Source of the DNA: Gracilaria domingensis | Taxonomy: Eukaryota; Rhodophyta; Florideophyceae; Gracilariales; Gracilariaceae | Assembly: GCA_022539475.1 (NCBI GenBank) | Contig: VCMS01000027.1 | Span: 245,107 to 309,106 of the forward strand | DNA length: 64,000 nucleotides | Direction: 5' to 3' | Shown: piece by piece, positions 43,518-54,534 of the stretch | Position numbering within the stretch: position 1 is the first letter of the stretch | How the letters are laid out: each line of letters opens with the position of its first letter | Notes under the pieces: model-generated | The model's input: only the letters and a program-made list of their open reading frames with translations | Database searches by the model: none | What the model was told of the DNA's origin: nothing | Translations under genes and position numbers: made by a program

Positions 43518-44426
43518 ATGAACTCCCAGTCCGACATGCCTCCGACTCCGCCTCCGAGTCCCAGATACTCTGACGTCCCTCAGGCCTCATCTCCCGCCCG
43601 AAGGACTCGGGCCGTTATTGTTGGAAGGGGGCGTATAGGTACCATGCTGGCGAACGAAGAAAATACGGTCATTTCCGCACACGAATTCTGCAGCATGGCT
43701 GCTACCTCTCATATTTCTGATGTACCGATACTAGTTTGTCGAAGAACGAACACCCTGGAGACCGTAATTCAGGCTTGCCCTTATTCGCTCAGAGAGAATC
43801 TCGTTTTCTTCCAGAATGGAGACATCATACCATTGCTTTCGAAGCTCGGTGTGGACAAATGTTCAAAAGTTGTCTTATACGTTGGTGTCCCCTCAAGAAA
43901 CGCAGCTCCGCAGGATGGTGTCACTCCTCAAAGTCCGGATGGTCTCACTGTCGTAACAGGAAAGTGGGCCTCCAACGTTGCCGACAGGTTTAGGTCTATG
44001 GGTCTCACTTGCGGGGTTGTCGACGAAGACACATTTCTCGTAAGCTATTATGAGAAGCTCGTATGGCTATCATCGTTCAACATCGTCGGGGCCTCAAGAG
44101 GTTTCATTCCTATGGACGTAGTCGCTACGGAGTGCAGTACGGTTGTGCTCACAATAATGAAAGAGCTGTTGAAGATAGTTTCGCTTAAGACAGGTACTAC
44201 TTTCAACCTGGAAGAGACCGTTGGGCGACTTCTTGCATATGGGAAAACTCTCGTTGGCTTCCCTACTTCTTTCTCCGACTTTCAGTTTAGGAACGCGTAC
44301 TTCTACGACTTTTCCCGCCAAGAAAGAAACATTGTAGGCGGTGACCCCGCTCCTTTTCATACAAACTACGTCAACGTTGTTAAGGAAAAGTTATCCCCCT
44401 CCCCATTCCCCCAGCTTCGAGGTTAG
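43518..44426 (+). CDS. Ketopantoate reductase-like cargo gene, copy 2
   Basis: 302 residues from the ATG at 43518. The Rossmann motif VGRGRIGTML and YEKLVWLSSFNIVGAS are kept. The stop used by copies 1 and 3 (TGA after PQL) is CGA here, adding RG before TAG. Differences from copy 1 are single residues (for example CGRTN to CRRTN). Open frame throughout. Confidence 0.65.
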   Translation: MNSQSDMPPTPPPSPRYSDVPQASSPARRTRAVIVGRGRIGTMLANEENTVISAHEFCSMAATSHISDVPILVCRRTNTLETVIQACPYSLRENLVFFQNGDIIPLLSKLGVDKCSKVVLYVGVPSRNAAPQDGVTPQSPDGLTVVTGKWASNVADRFRSMGLTCGVVDEDTFLVSYYEKLVWLSSFNIVGASRGFIPMDVVATECSTVVLTIMKELLKIVSLKTGTTFNLEETVGRLLAYGKTLVGFPTSFSDFQFRNAYFYDFSRQERNIVGGDPAPFHTNYVNVVKEKLSPSPFPQLRG

Positions 44427-44499
44427 AACACATGACTTTTCGGTGTTGTAAACCTTTTAGAGATAGTTAAACATAAAAGTTACTTTATCGAAATGATCT

Positions 44500-44676
44500 G
44501 TTCCCTAACTTCACGTACAATGGACTGTCGAAGTGGAAAACAGAAGTTATCCACAATTTCGCAACTTTTATCTCCGGGATAGATAACAAACGCATCCATC
44601 TTCTGCAACAGGTCCCCAATAGCAGAATCCACTTCTTCTCTCCATTGCCACAGTTTTTTGTACACGAAATTGGAAC
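44500..44676. pseudogene. Chimeric HAD fragment, copy 2
   Basis: Same junctions as copy 1, so the fusion predates their separation. The first part is closer to the intact gene at 61126-61170 than in copy 1 (aatggactgtcgaagtggaa preserved). Confidence 0.8.
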
Positions 44677-44938
44677 TGAGGTTCACCTTTGGTACCTTCT
44701 GACGAATTCGTCTGTACGTCTTGCTCCGAGTAGGTGTCCCTTGTGTTCCAGACCGCTCGCCAGAAACACTTTAACGTGCCATTCTTGCGGACAGAAGCAC
44801 AACGTCATCGTCCTGCTGCTCCGCAGTTTGTGGTGCAGTTTGGGGTACAGATGGACCAGCTCCTTGTACGGATTGCGCATCCGCGTCTGGAAGGGGACCT
44901 TTTATGATCTCATCTTCCTCCTCTTGCACAGCCGTCCC

Positions 44939-45598
44939 CTACTGAACCGTCTGTTGCGACGCAGAAGATCCCCTTGTGTCGACGGTTTGATTTATCGCAG
45001 GAGAAGCCCTTTTCGACGCAGTGGGCTTCGTAACGGAGGTAGACTTTGTTTGACCTGTCCGCTTCGTAGCTGGGGATGCTCTCGTCTTCATAGACCGCTT
45101 CGTAACAGACGACGGACCTGCCCGTGGAGGTGCTACTGATGCGCTACCTCTCGGTGTTGATGAACTTCGAATTGGCTCCGTGCGGCTTGTCGGCGTCATC
45201 ACCTCACTCATAGCGCTCACCGTTCCTCGCTTGGACGCCGGAATGCTGGCTGCCACCGGTTCCATCATTTTCCCATCCCAAGGAGCGGCCGTCCGGAGAT
45301 CCTGGATATATTGTGGAAGATCCAGGCCCTCCGCCCGGTAAGGGTAGAACGTCTGACCGCTTCGACTGATGAGAATATTATGAACCATCACAAGACCTGG
45401 GTCCAATTGCTTCCCGAGCAACTCGCGGCGTAGAACACTTCCAATTCCATGCAACAACGCTTCCCCCGCTATCAACTTTCCTTCATTCTCAATATCCATC
45501 TGCAGAGAAACCCGCATTCCACCTTGCAATAATCGAGTGCTCCGCCGAGTGCGAGGAGTCACGCTTTGCGTACGCTTTCGAACACGAGTTGGCTTCAT
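44939..45598 (-). pseudogene. Basic Ser/Thr-rich ORF, copy 2, shortened
   Basis: 219 residues matching the first 219 of the copy 1 protein, then TAG. The remainder (44880-44683) is still readable in a shifted frame. Overlaps the preceding ORF (45595-45969, 124 codons) by ATGA as in copy 1. Confidence 0.5.
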
Positions 45599-45969
45599 GT
45601 TGAACAGCTATTGCAGTGAAAGGTGTATATCAACAATACGTTCGCTCTGGACGATACAAGAACGGATGTGAGCCTTTTAAATGGCGACTTACGCTTGGCA
45701 CCCCCGCTTTCGGCAGCTCCTCCCAGCGCACTGCCAATCTCGTCCGTGTCCTGTCCGTGGCCGCTCGCACGCTGATTGTACGCTTTAGAGTCGTGGAGTT
45801 CGCGCAATGATGACTCACGCGAGCAATGGTCGCGCTCTCTAATCATGCTCTTCAAATGCTTTGCATAGTAGTCAAGAGAACACTCATTTACTTCCATGTA
45901 CAGCCTACTCCCGCGAATACACGTGGACAGCGGCGCCAACGTACCGGCGGCCGGGTGTGGCGAAATCAC
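45595..45969 (-). CDS. Small ORF, copy 2
   Basis: 124 codons, counterpart of 15390-15764 with a few residue changes (HLKSMIRERDH for HLRSMIRERDH). Function unknown. Confidence 0.3.
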   Translation of the reverse strand: MISPHPAAGTLAPLSTCIRGSRLYMEVNECSLDYYAKHLKSMIRERDHCSRESSLRELHDSKAYNQRASGHGQDTDEIGSALGGAAESGGAKRKSPFKRLTSVLVSSRANVLLIYTFHCNSCST

Positions 45970-46029
45970 TGCGGGGCGGCGTGTTTTGGGAGGTCCCGGG
46001 AAGGCGCCGAAATGTGGCCAGAACGTGCC

Positions 46030-46325
46030 CGCGAGCGGGGGGGGTCGGTCGTGTTAGGGTACCTACCGTAACACGACCGGACCCCCCCGCCCGCGGGCAT
46101 AAAATCGCACATTTTTCAAAAAATCGTCCAAAACGTGCCCGCGGGCGGAGGGGTCCGGTCGTGTTAGGGTAGCTACCCTAACACGACCGACCCCCCGCGC
46201 CCGCGGGCATAAAATCGCACATTTTTCAAAAAATCGCCCAAAACGTGCCCGCGATCGGGGGGGTCCGGTCGTGTTAGGGTAGCTACCCTAACACGACCGA
46301 CCCCCTCCGCCCGCGGGCACGTTCT
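46030..46325. repeat. 110-bp palindromic array, three units
   Basis: Cores gtgttagggt at 46051, 46161 and 46271, a strict 110-bp period. Same linker and palindrome as copy 1, two units fewer. The first core has lost one palindrome match (taccgtaac). Confidence 0.9.
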
Positions 46326-49314
46326 GGTCACATTTTGGCACCCTCCGGAGACCTTCCAAAGCACTCCTCCCGGCTCTTCTGGCAGTGATTACGCTGCACA
46401 CGCCGTGCACATATATCAAACTAGAGAAAACTAGCGCTTCACACCCACTTGATCCGCGACTTTTAGCACAATACGCGACCTTTGCAATAGCTCCGAATCG
46501 CGACGTGGCCGACATCAGAGCGACTACCTGGGCAACCCAAGTCTCTGAATCTTCTCCGCTTACCAATATAGTGGAAAACTTTGGCTTTCTACTGGGACCA
46601 AATGCTGGAGAAGCGAAGACACGTTGGATGATGGGGTATTTGGGTCGTCCAAGCTTAAGTGCCTTAGAAGACGAATCGAAGTGTTCAAGAGTCGGAACGA
46701 AACCGCCTTTCACGAGGGCCGAATTCACCAGAGTTATCCTTGTCTTTTCTGGGAAGTATGTAATAGAGTGCTCATCCAGTGTTTCTTTCACGAGACTGAG
46801 GAAAGGAGGAAGGGCCTGTTCACCAATTTGATCAAGAATCGACCTTGTGTCCGTACTTGAGAACATCTCTCTAACAGCAGTCCATGTTTTTGAACTGGAC
46901 ATACTTGAAACACAATGTTGAAGAGCTCGTAAAGTGAAAGAACGCCCTCTCATTGCAAACCGAGGAAGCTGTGTGGAAGTTCCTGGTAAACCTGGATTAC
47001 GCTGGTAAGGAGTATTGCCATTCCATTGCTTTCTAACATGTCCGTGCTCAATGGAGCGAATAGTCTCCTCCACAGCCGTTGCTGTTCTTCTGGACGTCTT
47101 TTTGTAGTGTCTTTTAAATAGCAGGTGTGCATGTTCGTATATGCCTGCGTCGTAATACTTGATACTTCCCAGACGGCGAATATCGTCCACGAGATGATCG
47201 AGAAGATGAAACTTCAGAGTTCCCAGTCTGGAGGGATGAAAATCCGCCAGAGTCTTTGTTGCGGAACGCTTGAAGGCTTCAATCTCCGAACTAAGACACA
47301 GGAGAGAGCTTTCAGTCCAATACGGGTCACGATTGTATCTGAATAAGGTCGAGAGCAAGTCCGAATACTGAGAGAAAACGGTTGTGATTGGGGCAACGTC
47401 CTGTTCTCCACAGCATATGTCAAAGAATGCTCCTATGAAGGGAAAGACCATGTCAAGTGCTTTGTAGTTTTTGGCCTCCAGCATTCCACGGAGACCGTCT
47501 TTCGTGAAGATACCATTCAAAGATTTGCCTTTCTCCTGCGTGGAGAAATTGATATGTAAACCTTTGGCAGGAGAATCGCGTTCTATGGCAGCTAGAATTG
47601 CGTTTGCATGGTTGAGGAGTTGGGTGCGTATTGTTCGAAATGAACGCGATGCAGATGTTCCTATTGTGGTGCACAGGGTGTCTGACTGCAGTCTCTCGAT
47701 TGTGGCCGTTTTCATCAGCTTTGAGATGCCGAGATGCAAGTTGTGTAATGGTTCGAATGAGAACCGACTGTATGGAGACAATCCCGGGATCATTCCAAGG
47801 CTTACGGAAGTTTCGAGGAACGAAGGAATGAGAGATATGGAATTTGAACGCATCAGAGTATCCGCTTGAGATCTCCTCTCCCTCGCACGACGTGGACGTC
47901 TTTCCGCATCGTCTTTTTGTGCATGTTGCAAGATAGCTGTGTATGTCTTTCGGATGCTTCTCGTGTGCTTTTGAGAACGTCCGTTGAATGAGGTGGGAAT
48001 AGGACTGCATAAAGATGAGCGAGGGGCTTTGCATCTATGACACGGGCTTTCCGTTTTGGTCCCATGAAGAATGGACAGAATGTCCTTAGCCTCAGAAATA
48101 TCCGCACAATAACTTGCAAGCAGAGGATGGCACAATCGACTTAGTTTGTCTTCGCCGATGAACTGAAAACCTTTCTGCGTGAGATTTAGAATGGGCTCCA
48201 GGACTTGACGAAGAGATTCTTGAAGGATTTGCATCCTGGACTCGCGTAGAGACTTGCTAGAAACGAATGGCATTGCGTCTGCTTCAGATGCGGAAACCTC
48301 GATCAGTGTGGTAGGGAAGTATGCCACTACTGTGAGGTCATCACGGATACACTTACGGTGAAGCTCGTCGGAGAAGTTGAGAAATATGAGGTGAAGAGGA
48401 TAGGCGGTAACCGATGTTTGCTTTAGAGTTGTTGAAGACTTATCGGTGTATACCTGCAGAAGACCTACGAAAGATTCACTGTAACTTATTTCTTGGGAGT
48501 ACCACACTATTCTACTATCCAAAGAGCCCATGACCATTTCCTTAAGTTTTGAGGTGGCGTCTCTTGCGAGAGAGCCGGACATGGGGTGAGATATTTTCGT
48601 GGAGTGGGTCTGAGGTATAGGCTGGAAGATTGTGTTTTCGTTGTTAGCCAACTGGAGCTTTTTCACAAGTGTCTGAACGGGGTCTCTCGTGTAGAGGGTG
48701 GCGCTGAACTTACATCCTTCTGGCGAGACAGTTCTGCGATTGAAACCGTCCTTTGAGGCGTATCGTTCGAAAATGGCGTTCTTCAGTTCTGTACAGCGCT
48801 TGGAACTTGTTATGGTCTCGTTGAATCGCTTTTGCGAGAATCGCGGGTCCCGAAGTAGCCCAATTAGCTCGTCCGCCTCACGATGACCAAGGTTGGAAGC
48901 TACTGAAGCCAGACAAACCGTGAGATAATCCATATGCAAATCACCGAGGGCCTCCTCAGAAGGCACTGGGCGGGAACTGCTTCCGTGTTCTCGCTCTAAT
49001 GACGCGGGACCCGGGGAAGGAGAAACACAATGCGAAGTGTCCGGAATAGGAGGGGCGCACGGAGTGGGGTCGACGATTTCCTCGGACAACGGAGGCTCGG
49101 GAAGGCGACAAGGGGCAGTGACCGTTTCGGAAGATGCGGGCGCGGGCGTGGAAAGCTTGAGACGCTTGCTTCTCCGAATGGGCAGGCTATTGTCGTCTTC
49201 CAGCGCTGCTTTCAGACGAAACGGGCAATGGTTGACATGCTGTTGAAGAGATAAGACTCCTCGGCGAGTAACGAAGGGGCACCCACGCTTCTTATGTGTA
49301 CAGTAGTAGACCAT
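46288..49314 (-). CDS. Plavaka/CMC-like transposase, full-length
   Basis: 1,008 residues from ATG 49314 (the frame is open 28 codons further, to 49398). N-terminal Cys/His cluster (CTHKKRGC, HVNHC); Ser/Pro-rich linker with a basic patch (RRSKRLKL, likely nuclear import); catalytic domain with YTDKSSTT, YPLHLIFLNF, LASYCADISEAKD, ESPCHRCKAP, FEPLHNLHLGISK, FPFIGAFFDICCG, KFHLLDHLVDDIRRLG and EHAHLLFKRHYKKTSRR. A further 240 residues with no recognised domain end inside the first palindromic repeat (GGGGRSC, stop TAG of gtgTTAGgg read on the minus strand). Would cut and join the element ends in the nucleus. No stop or frameshift seen. Confidence 0.78.
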   Translation of the reverse strand: MVYYCTHKKRGCPFVTRRGVLSLQQHVNHCPFRLKAALEDDNSLPIRRSKRLKLSTPAPASSETVTAPCRLPEPPLSEEIVDPTPCAPPIPDTSHCVSPSPGPASLEREHGSSSRPVPSEEALGDLHMDYLTVCLASVASNLGHREADELIGLLRDPRFSQKRFNETITSSKRCTELKNAIFERYASKDGFNRRTVSPEGCKFSATLYTRDPVQTLVKKLQLANNENTIFQPIPQTHSTKISHPMSGSLARDATSKLKEMVMGSLDSRIVWYSQEISYSESFVGLLQVYTDKSSTTLKQTSVTAYPLHLIFLNFSDELHRKCIRDDLTVVAYFPTTLIEVSASEADAMPFVSSKSLRESRMQILQESLRQVLEPILNLTQKGFQFIGEDKLSRLCHPLLASYCADISEAKDILSILHGTKTESPCHRCKAPRSSLCSPIPTSFNGRSQKHTRSIRKTYTAILQHAQKDDAERRPRRARERRSQADTLMRSNSISLIPSFLETSVSLGMIPGLSPYSRFSFEPLHNLHLGISKLMKTATIERLQSDTLCTTIGTSASRSFRTIRTQLLNHANAILAAIERDSPAKGLHINFSTQEKGKSLNGIFTKDGLRGMLEAKNYKALDMVFPFIGAFFDICCGEQDVAPITTVFSQYSDLLSTLFRYNRDPYWTESSLLCLSSEIEAFKRSATKTLADFHPSRLGTLKFHLLDHLVDDIRRLGSIKYYDAGIYEHAHLLFKRHYKKTSRRTATAVEETIRSIEHGHVRKQWNGNTPYQRNPGLPGTSTQLPRFAMRGRSFTLRALQHCVSSMSSSKTWTAVREMFSSTDTRSILDQIGEQALPPFLSLVKETLDEHSITYFPEKTRITLVNSALVKGGFVPTLEHFDSSSKALKLGRPKYPIIQRVFASPAFGPSRKPKFSTILVSGEDSETWVAQVVALMSATSRFGAIAKVAYCAKSRGSSGCEALVFSSLIYVHGVCSVITARRAGRSALEGLRRVPKCDQNVPAGGGGRSC

Positions 49315-49677
49315 GGGAAGAAGAAATGAACGAGAAACGACGACAAAGACTGCAAGGGAAGGGCGTCCGAAGGAAGAAGGAGGTCGAGCGACAGTCAATA
49401 TCGACGTCTTGCTCAGAACGGAGAATATATTTTGAGTTTAAATCACGTGCTTTCATTCAAAAAGGAACGTAGGTACACGTCGACCTCAATACAAGGGTGT
49501 ACTTCTCGTATTATCTACCACTGGTTATAAGCCTGTGGTTTCCCAACGTTGTACGCTGTACACTTGTCCAATCTCGCACAGAAAAATAAATCTCTTCCCT
49601 CCGCCGCCGCCGCCGCCCGTCCGACGTCCGACCTTTTGTTACCGTCGTGATCCGTGCCATCCTCGCGTTCTACTCCG

Positions 49678-49742
49678 CTCCGTCGTACTTTTTTCCCCCC
49701 TCGCACTCGCTACGAAGTGCGAGGGCGGAAAAAGTACGACGG
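49678..49742. repeat. Long hairpin upstream of the transposase, copy 2
   Basis: Counterpart of 19696-19760 (cgccctcgcacttcgt-type arms); one arm has cccccc for ccgccc, slightly weakening the pairing. Confidence 0.65.
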
Positions 49743-50010
49743 ATTACGAAGTAGCGTGCTGAGAATGGATTCCATTAAGCGGACATGAAGCGTACCTCAT
49801 TCTCTTTCTCCGCCCTCGTCGGACGCCTCCATAAAGCGGACAGCATCCGTATCTCACGGATGTATTCCGTGCAGTCTTTCCGTGCAGTCTTTTCGTACGT
49901 GCTTCCATTTCCTTCTACGTATCTTTGTTCTAAACTAACCAATCCTCACCATGTCTCTTCGCGCTCTGCGACATGTAAACGGCAGGAAAAAGGCTTTGGG
50001 TTACTTTTGC

Positions 50011-50900
50011 GAGTTACTAGGTCCCTCGACTTTTCTAGCCCAACGTTTCTGTTTTGCTCTATCAATGGTACGTTCTATCGCATTTCAACTGTATCCAACG
50101 GAGCATTGACTAACTTATGGATACTTTCTGCTTGCGTATACAGGTAAACGACCAATTTCATTTCGTCTCTCAAGATCGATCTCTGGCTGTTCGGGATAGG
50201 CGATTCTGGTACTTGGTTGGGACATAGGCTGCTCTCTCGTTTATCGCATCTTGCGGTATGTTTGCTGCATGGGCATTCTTGGTGTCCTTGCTTGTGAGTT
50301 CTCGCTTCGACACCTTTCGGGCTTTACGATGATGGTGGGCTGGTAATCTAACCGATCCTCTTCCTGCTTCTTCTTCCGTTTGCAAGTTACTAGGTCCCTC
50401 GACTTTTCTAGCCCAACGTTTCTGTTTTGCTCTTATCAATGGTACGTTCTATCGCATTTCAACTATATCCAACGGAGCATTGACTAACATATGGATACTT
50501 TCTGCTTGCGTATAAAGGTAAACGACCAATTTCATTTCGTCCCTCAAGTTCGATCTCTGGCTGTTCGGGATAGGCGATTCTGGTACTTGGTTGGGACATA
50601 GGCTGCTCTCTCGTTTATCGCATCTTGCGGTATGTTTTCTGCATGGGCATTCTTGGTGTCCTTGCTTGTGAGTTCTCGCTTCGACACCTTTCGGGCTTTA
50701 CGATGATGGTGGGCTGGTAATCTAACCGATCCTCTTCCTGCTTCTTCTTCCGTTTGCGAGTTACTAGGTCCCTCGACTTTTCTAGCGCAACGTTTCTGTT
50801 TTGCTCTTATCAATGGTACGTTCCATCGCATTTCAAATGTATCCAACGGATCATTGACTAACTTATGGATACTTTCTGCTTCCGTATACAGGTAAATGAC
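50011..50900. repeat. 374-bp tandem triplication, copy 2 only
   Basis: The motif gagttactaggtccctcgac (or caagttactag) begins at 50011, 50384 and 50758, spacings 373 and 374. The third unit is partial and joins the sequence that follows the single unit in copy 1 (gtaaatgacttttgatgcg). Each full unit contains a minus-strand basic frame (50170-50439 and 50544-50846) with RKVEGPSN, HHHRKARKVSKRE and AAYVPTKYQNRLSR. Copy 1 lacks this coding part. Confidence 0.85.
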
Positions 50901-50944
50901 TTTTGATGCGGACGTAGCTCACGAGTTGCAGGTGCAGGTTCCTG

Positions 50945-51025
50945 AAGTAGGGAACCATGCATCTGGGCATGGTTCCCTACATGAGGAACGGAGAGGATGA
51001 GGCGCTTCGCGCCTCATCCTCTCGG
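50945..51025. repeat. Pair of hairpins, copy 2
   Basis: Counterpart of 20205-20300: gtagggaaccatgc/gcatggttccctac and gagaggatgaggcg/cgcctcatcctctc. The second has cgcttcg in the loop, extending the stem. Confidence 0.65.
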
Positions 51026-51386
51026 AGTGCGTATTTGTTCTACCGATACAGCCGATGGTGGACGTGCAGTCTGCGGCATCTGCCGCAGATTGCGCCTACA
51101 CCCGCTCCATCATGGGGATATGGTACATGTAATATAGCAAAGTAGTGGTTAGCAAAAGCGGTCGATAGAAGAATAGATACGAATAAAACGGTATGATTTC
51201 ATAATGGGCATCATCTGTACTAGCACTAGTATTCCATGCGTTGCAGGGTATCATTCCACAGAAGGTATCGTGTAATGTGCACCTAAATGGAAACTGAACC
51301 TAGACTTCGCGAAATACAGTTCAGGTAGCCCTCGACTAAAGAACTAGCACGAGTGGAAAACCCACCAGTATTTACTGCACAGCGAT

Positions 51387-51490
51387 TCTGGACGACCCAA
51401 GCAATTATCTCCAAATTTTGAAATAATTGATCTCGATATTTTTTTTCAAAAAATTTACTGGACGACCCTTGCCAATTTCTGGACGACCCT
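51387..51490 (+). repeat. Right subterminal repeats, copy 2
   Basis: Three direct copies of CTGGACGACCC, same spacing as copy 1. Confidence 0.5.
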
Positions 51491-51507
51491 CGCCAAAAAC
51501 TAGCATC

Positions 51508-51522
51508 TGCAAGAGACAGACG
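51508..51522 (-). repeat. Right terminal inverted repeat, copy 2
   Basis: TGCAAGAGACAGACG, identical to copy 1; followed by CGATATATTTTTG, unrelated to the copy 1 flank. Confidence 0.75.
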
Positions 51523-51721
51523 CGATATATTTTTGTCATCATCATTCTTCATTTCACGTGCAAGAGCACGACATTCCCGAATTAAAGTGGTTTCGCACAG
51601 TTCAGCACTCCCGCATGCCTCCCACCCTGTTTAACTACTACTACATAGTGTTAAACTGCGTGCGAACTGCACGTCGTAAAGACAGGAGTTTTGCAAGTAA
51701 GTCATTACTTCTCACCATTGC

Positions 51722-52483
51722 ATGCGACCGTTCACTGACGTAATCGTAAACAGAACTCCACCTGAAAACAAACCATCCAGTGTCCTCCTCATCCAAATAC
51801 CCGACCCGCGACCAACATCGCCTACGCACCCAGACTTGGACTTAGAAGCTTTTGAGACTGGTGCAACGCCTCCATCTGCATGTTACATCCCGAAACTGCC
51901 CTCACCGCTCTGTCTTCCTGCCCCGCCTGCCACCACCGGACCGAAGCTTACCACTTCCCCCCGTGCACCCCCAACCTCGCCTGGGCCTAACGTTCTTTGT
52001 CCCGCGCCACCGGACCCTCCGACTCCGTGTTGGTCAGTCGCGTCTCACGACGACGACGGATTCCGTCCCTCTCCACCCCGCCAAGTCCACGGAAGATCCC
52101 ATACTGTACCGAGGCTTCGAGCCCCAGCGCACCACATCCGAAAGAATAAAAAAGCGCACGAAAGACGCGAACGGGAGTTACAGAGGGCGCAGCGTCGTCG
52201 CAACCTTGCGAACATCGGCGAGCGACCACAGCCATTGCACGAGCGCACGTCTACATCGAGAGAGCGATTGAATCTCTGGCCATACGGACGAGACTTATCC
52301 GCATTCCCTGCGAGTCCACGCGTCAAAACGTTATCCAACGGCGGAGACATTCATGTGCAACTTGTCGAGATCCAGAAAACTCGGAAAAAGTATAAAAAGA
52401 AAAATTCTTTTTCGTGCGACTGCGTCGCAGTAATTCAAAGCAAAACATCTTTCGGCTTACACCTAAAAGGGCGTAAGCATTAA
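51722..52483 (+). CDS. Proline-rich and basic ORF, unknown
   Basis: 253 codons. The first half is proline/threonine-rich; the second half basic (HIRKNKKAHERRERELQRAQ, TRKKYKKKNS). A possible small intron precedes or overlaps the start (donor GTAAGTC near 51698, acceptor aaacag near 51752). No domain recognised, and codon use is not diagnostic; it may be a chance frame or a 5' exon of a host gene now separated. Confidence 0.25.
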   Translation: MRPFTDVIVNRTPPENKPSSVLLIQIPDPRPTSPTHPDLDLEAFETGATPPSACYIPKLPSPLCLPAPPATTGPKLTTSPRAPPTSPGPNVLCPAPPDPPTPCWSVASHDDDGFRPSPPRQVHGRSHTVPRLRAPAHHIRKNKKAHERRERELQRAQRRRNLANIGERPQPLHERTSTSRERLNLWPYGRDLSAFPASPRVKTLSNGGDIHVQLVEIQKTRKKYKKKNSFSCDCVAVIQSKTSFGLHLKGRKH

Positions 52484-52599
52484 GCGTACACGCGACGGAC
52501 AGTGTCACGTGACCAGTGCAGATTTCAAACGTGTCAATGTGTCTCCAACACCGTTATTGATCTCAACCGGCATATTGGAAGCCGCCGACATCGTGCAAA

Positions 52600-52830
52600 A
52601 GTTAGTAAACAACGTAATAATTAGAAATTTGTTAAATAAAATCTAAATCTTTGTGCTTGAGTTTAGTAAACAACCTCTTACAAAGAAAAGAAAACGAAAA
52701 CAAAAACAAACAAACAGACAAAACAAAAACTACAAAAACAAAAAAAGGGAGATCAGAAACATGGAAAAACAAAGAATTATATTGAAGAGGGTTGTTCTGC
52801 CGAGCAAGATTTTAAATTAGTGTTAGTTTA
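52600..52830. repeat. A/C-rich low-complexity stretch
   Basis: Runs of caaa and aaac (for example 52683-52750) before the start of copia C gag. No LTR recognised here, so the 5' end of copia C is undefined. Confidence 0.5.
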
Positions 52831-52866
52831 TATTGTTGATATTCTGTCATACAGTTATTCTTCGCA

Positions 52867-54500
52867 ATGGTTAACGACCGTATCACTCCCCCTGTTTTGC
52901 GCCCAAGAAAACCTGGCTCACAACCATCTCGCGTACCCCAACCACCCAGAACAAGAAATAATTCGGAACTTGGCTCAGGAACAGTGCCACAAACTACAAA
53001 CATTGGCATATCTGGTTCACAATCCGACCGCACGTCTACCAATGAATCTCCAAACATGGTTGATACTTTTTCACCGTCAGTAAATGCGACAAACCGTCTT
53101 CCTTTCCCACCGCTTGGTTCTATTGTAACCTTACCCACTCAGAAACCTACAGCTGCAAACGGATCTTTCGAACAACATCTGAACATACACAATGATTACG
53201 AACGCGGACTATGGGACGTGATACGTTCATACTAGCAAGAAATTCCAAATCTAACTAGAGAACAGCTCGTGGAAAAGACTTCTTTCCAGAAGATCTTTTT
53301 CATAATCATTCCATCACGAATACGAGTCCATTCAACACACTTGCACGACTCATTACTCGACTTTGCGGCAATCTATCAACTCAATCTTGCCGTACCCTTT
53401 GGTGTCTCGCATACAGCATCTAAAAAGATCCCGAAGACATATCCTTGGCGCTCAAATCTATTAATGGTGCGTACGCACATGATGAATCTCGGCAGGATCC
53501 GTCACCCCTTAATGCGAGCGCACAAATTCCCTCCCTCTGGTTAACCTCCCACAAAATTTCCCGCCCTCGAAGACCGAGACCGACCAGAACACAATCCGTA
53601 TTCGTACGAACTCCCTAAACTTAGACGAAAACCTACGCCGTAAAGAAAGCAATAACAAAGCTAATTATTTTAAATTAGCCGATAACGTTGCCATGCGCTT
53701 CAAAGAAAAACCCGCAAAATTTTCTGGATCCCTAGGCCAATCATGGGAGGAATATTTTCGGGAATATAAGCTAACCATCGTAGAATACGATATTACGCAG
53801 GATAAGCATATTCCTTACATTCACCATATTTTACGAGATAATGCTAAGCGATTCTTTCTGCAGAAAGTATTTGATCGTTATAACTCTTTTCAGTTAGCCA
53901 GCGACATCATGGAGACCCAATACAACTCCACTGCTAGGCAGAAACGAATTGAAAATCAGCTGAATACAATTCGCTTTGAGCATTATATCAAAGACGCTGG
54001 TACGACCACGAAAGCTCTCGAATTCTTGGAGGCCGATATTTCGAAAATGGCTCCACAGAGACCTGGAAATTGCCAGTCAGAAGCATTTTGCATTGGATAT
54101 CTACGCAAGCTGTAGTAGGTAATACATAGGCTACATTACCACTTGCGCGCCTAAACACTGAGAATTTTTCCTTCCAGGAATTCTATGCACAATTGTAATG
54201 CACCATACAACGAAAAAATGAAGAGCAACTTGCACGTAACGCCAAAAAATCCATTCCATCATTCTTCTTCTTCGAAGACCTTTGAAACCAACTACAATTC
54301 CGACCCTTCGGCACGCAACGAACGTTATCGAAACAAACGTAAATTTTCTTGCATGCGTAAGAACATTACCAGCTTCAGATGTGGAAAAGAAGGGCACACA
54401 ATGAAGTTCTGCCAAAATCCTCAGGATCTCGCAACCATAGCAGCTCGAAAAGTTCAAATATTTCAACGCTCAGGAAAGTTTAACTCTCGAAACAAAGCCT
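52867..54500 (+). pseudogene. Copia C gag
   Basis: Begins at ATG 52867 (MVNDRITPPVLRPRKPGSQP), broken by a stop at 53233 and later ones. The capsid part is 53693-54115 (FKEKPAKFSGSLGQSWEEYF, QLASDIMETQYNSTARQKRI). The zinc knuckle near 54375 reads SFRCGKEGHTMKFC; the first Cys of CX2CX4HX4C is Ser. Confidence 0.75.
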
Positions 54501-54534
54501 TAAAAAACAAGTCCTGTACGAGGTTTGCACCCAA

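Larger units (their letters stand above)
40780..51522. mobile_element. Plavaka/CMC-like DNA transposon, copy 2 (10,743 bp)
   Basis: Same ends as copy 1. Flanks: CG at 40778-40779 and at 51523-51524, compatible with a 2-bp target duplication. Same cargo order as copy 1. It is longer because of two extra 374-bp units near the right end, partly offset by a shorter palindromic array. It has the only full-length transposase frame, so it is the best candidate for an autonomous copy. Confidence 0.85.
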
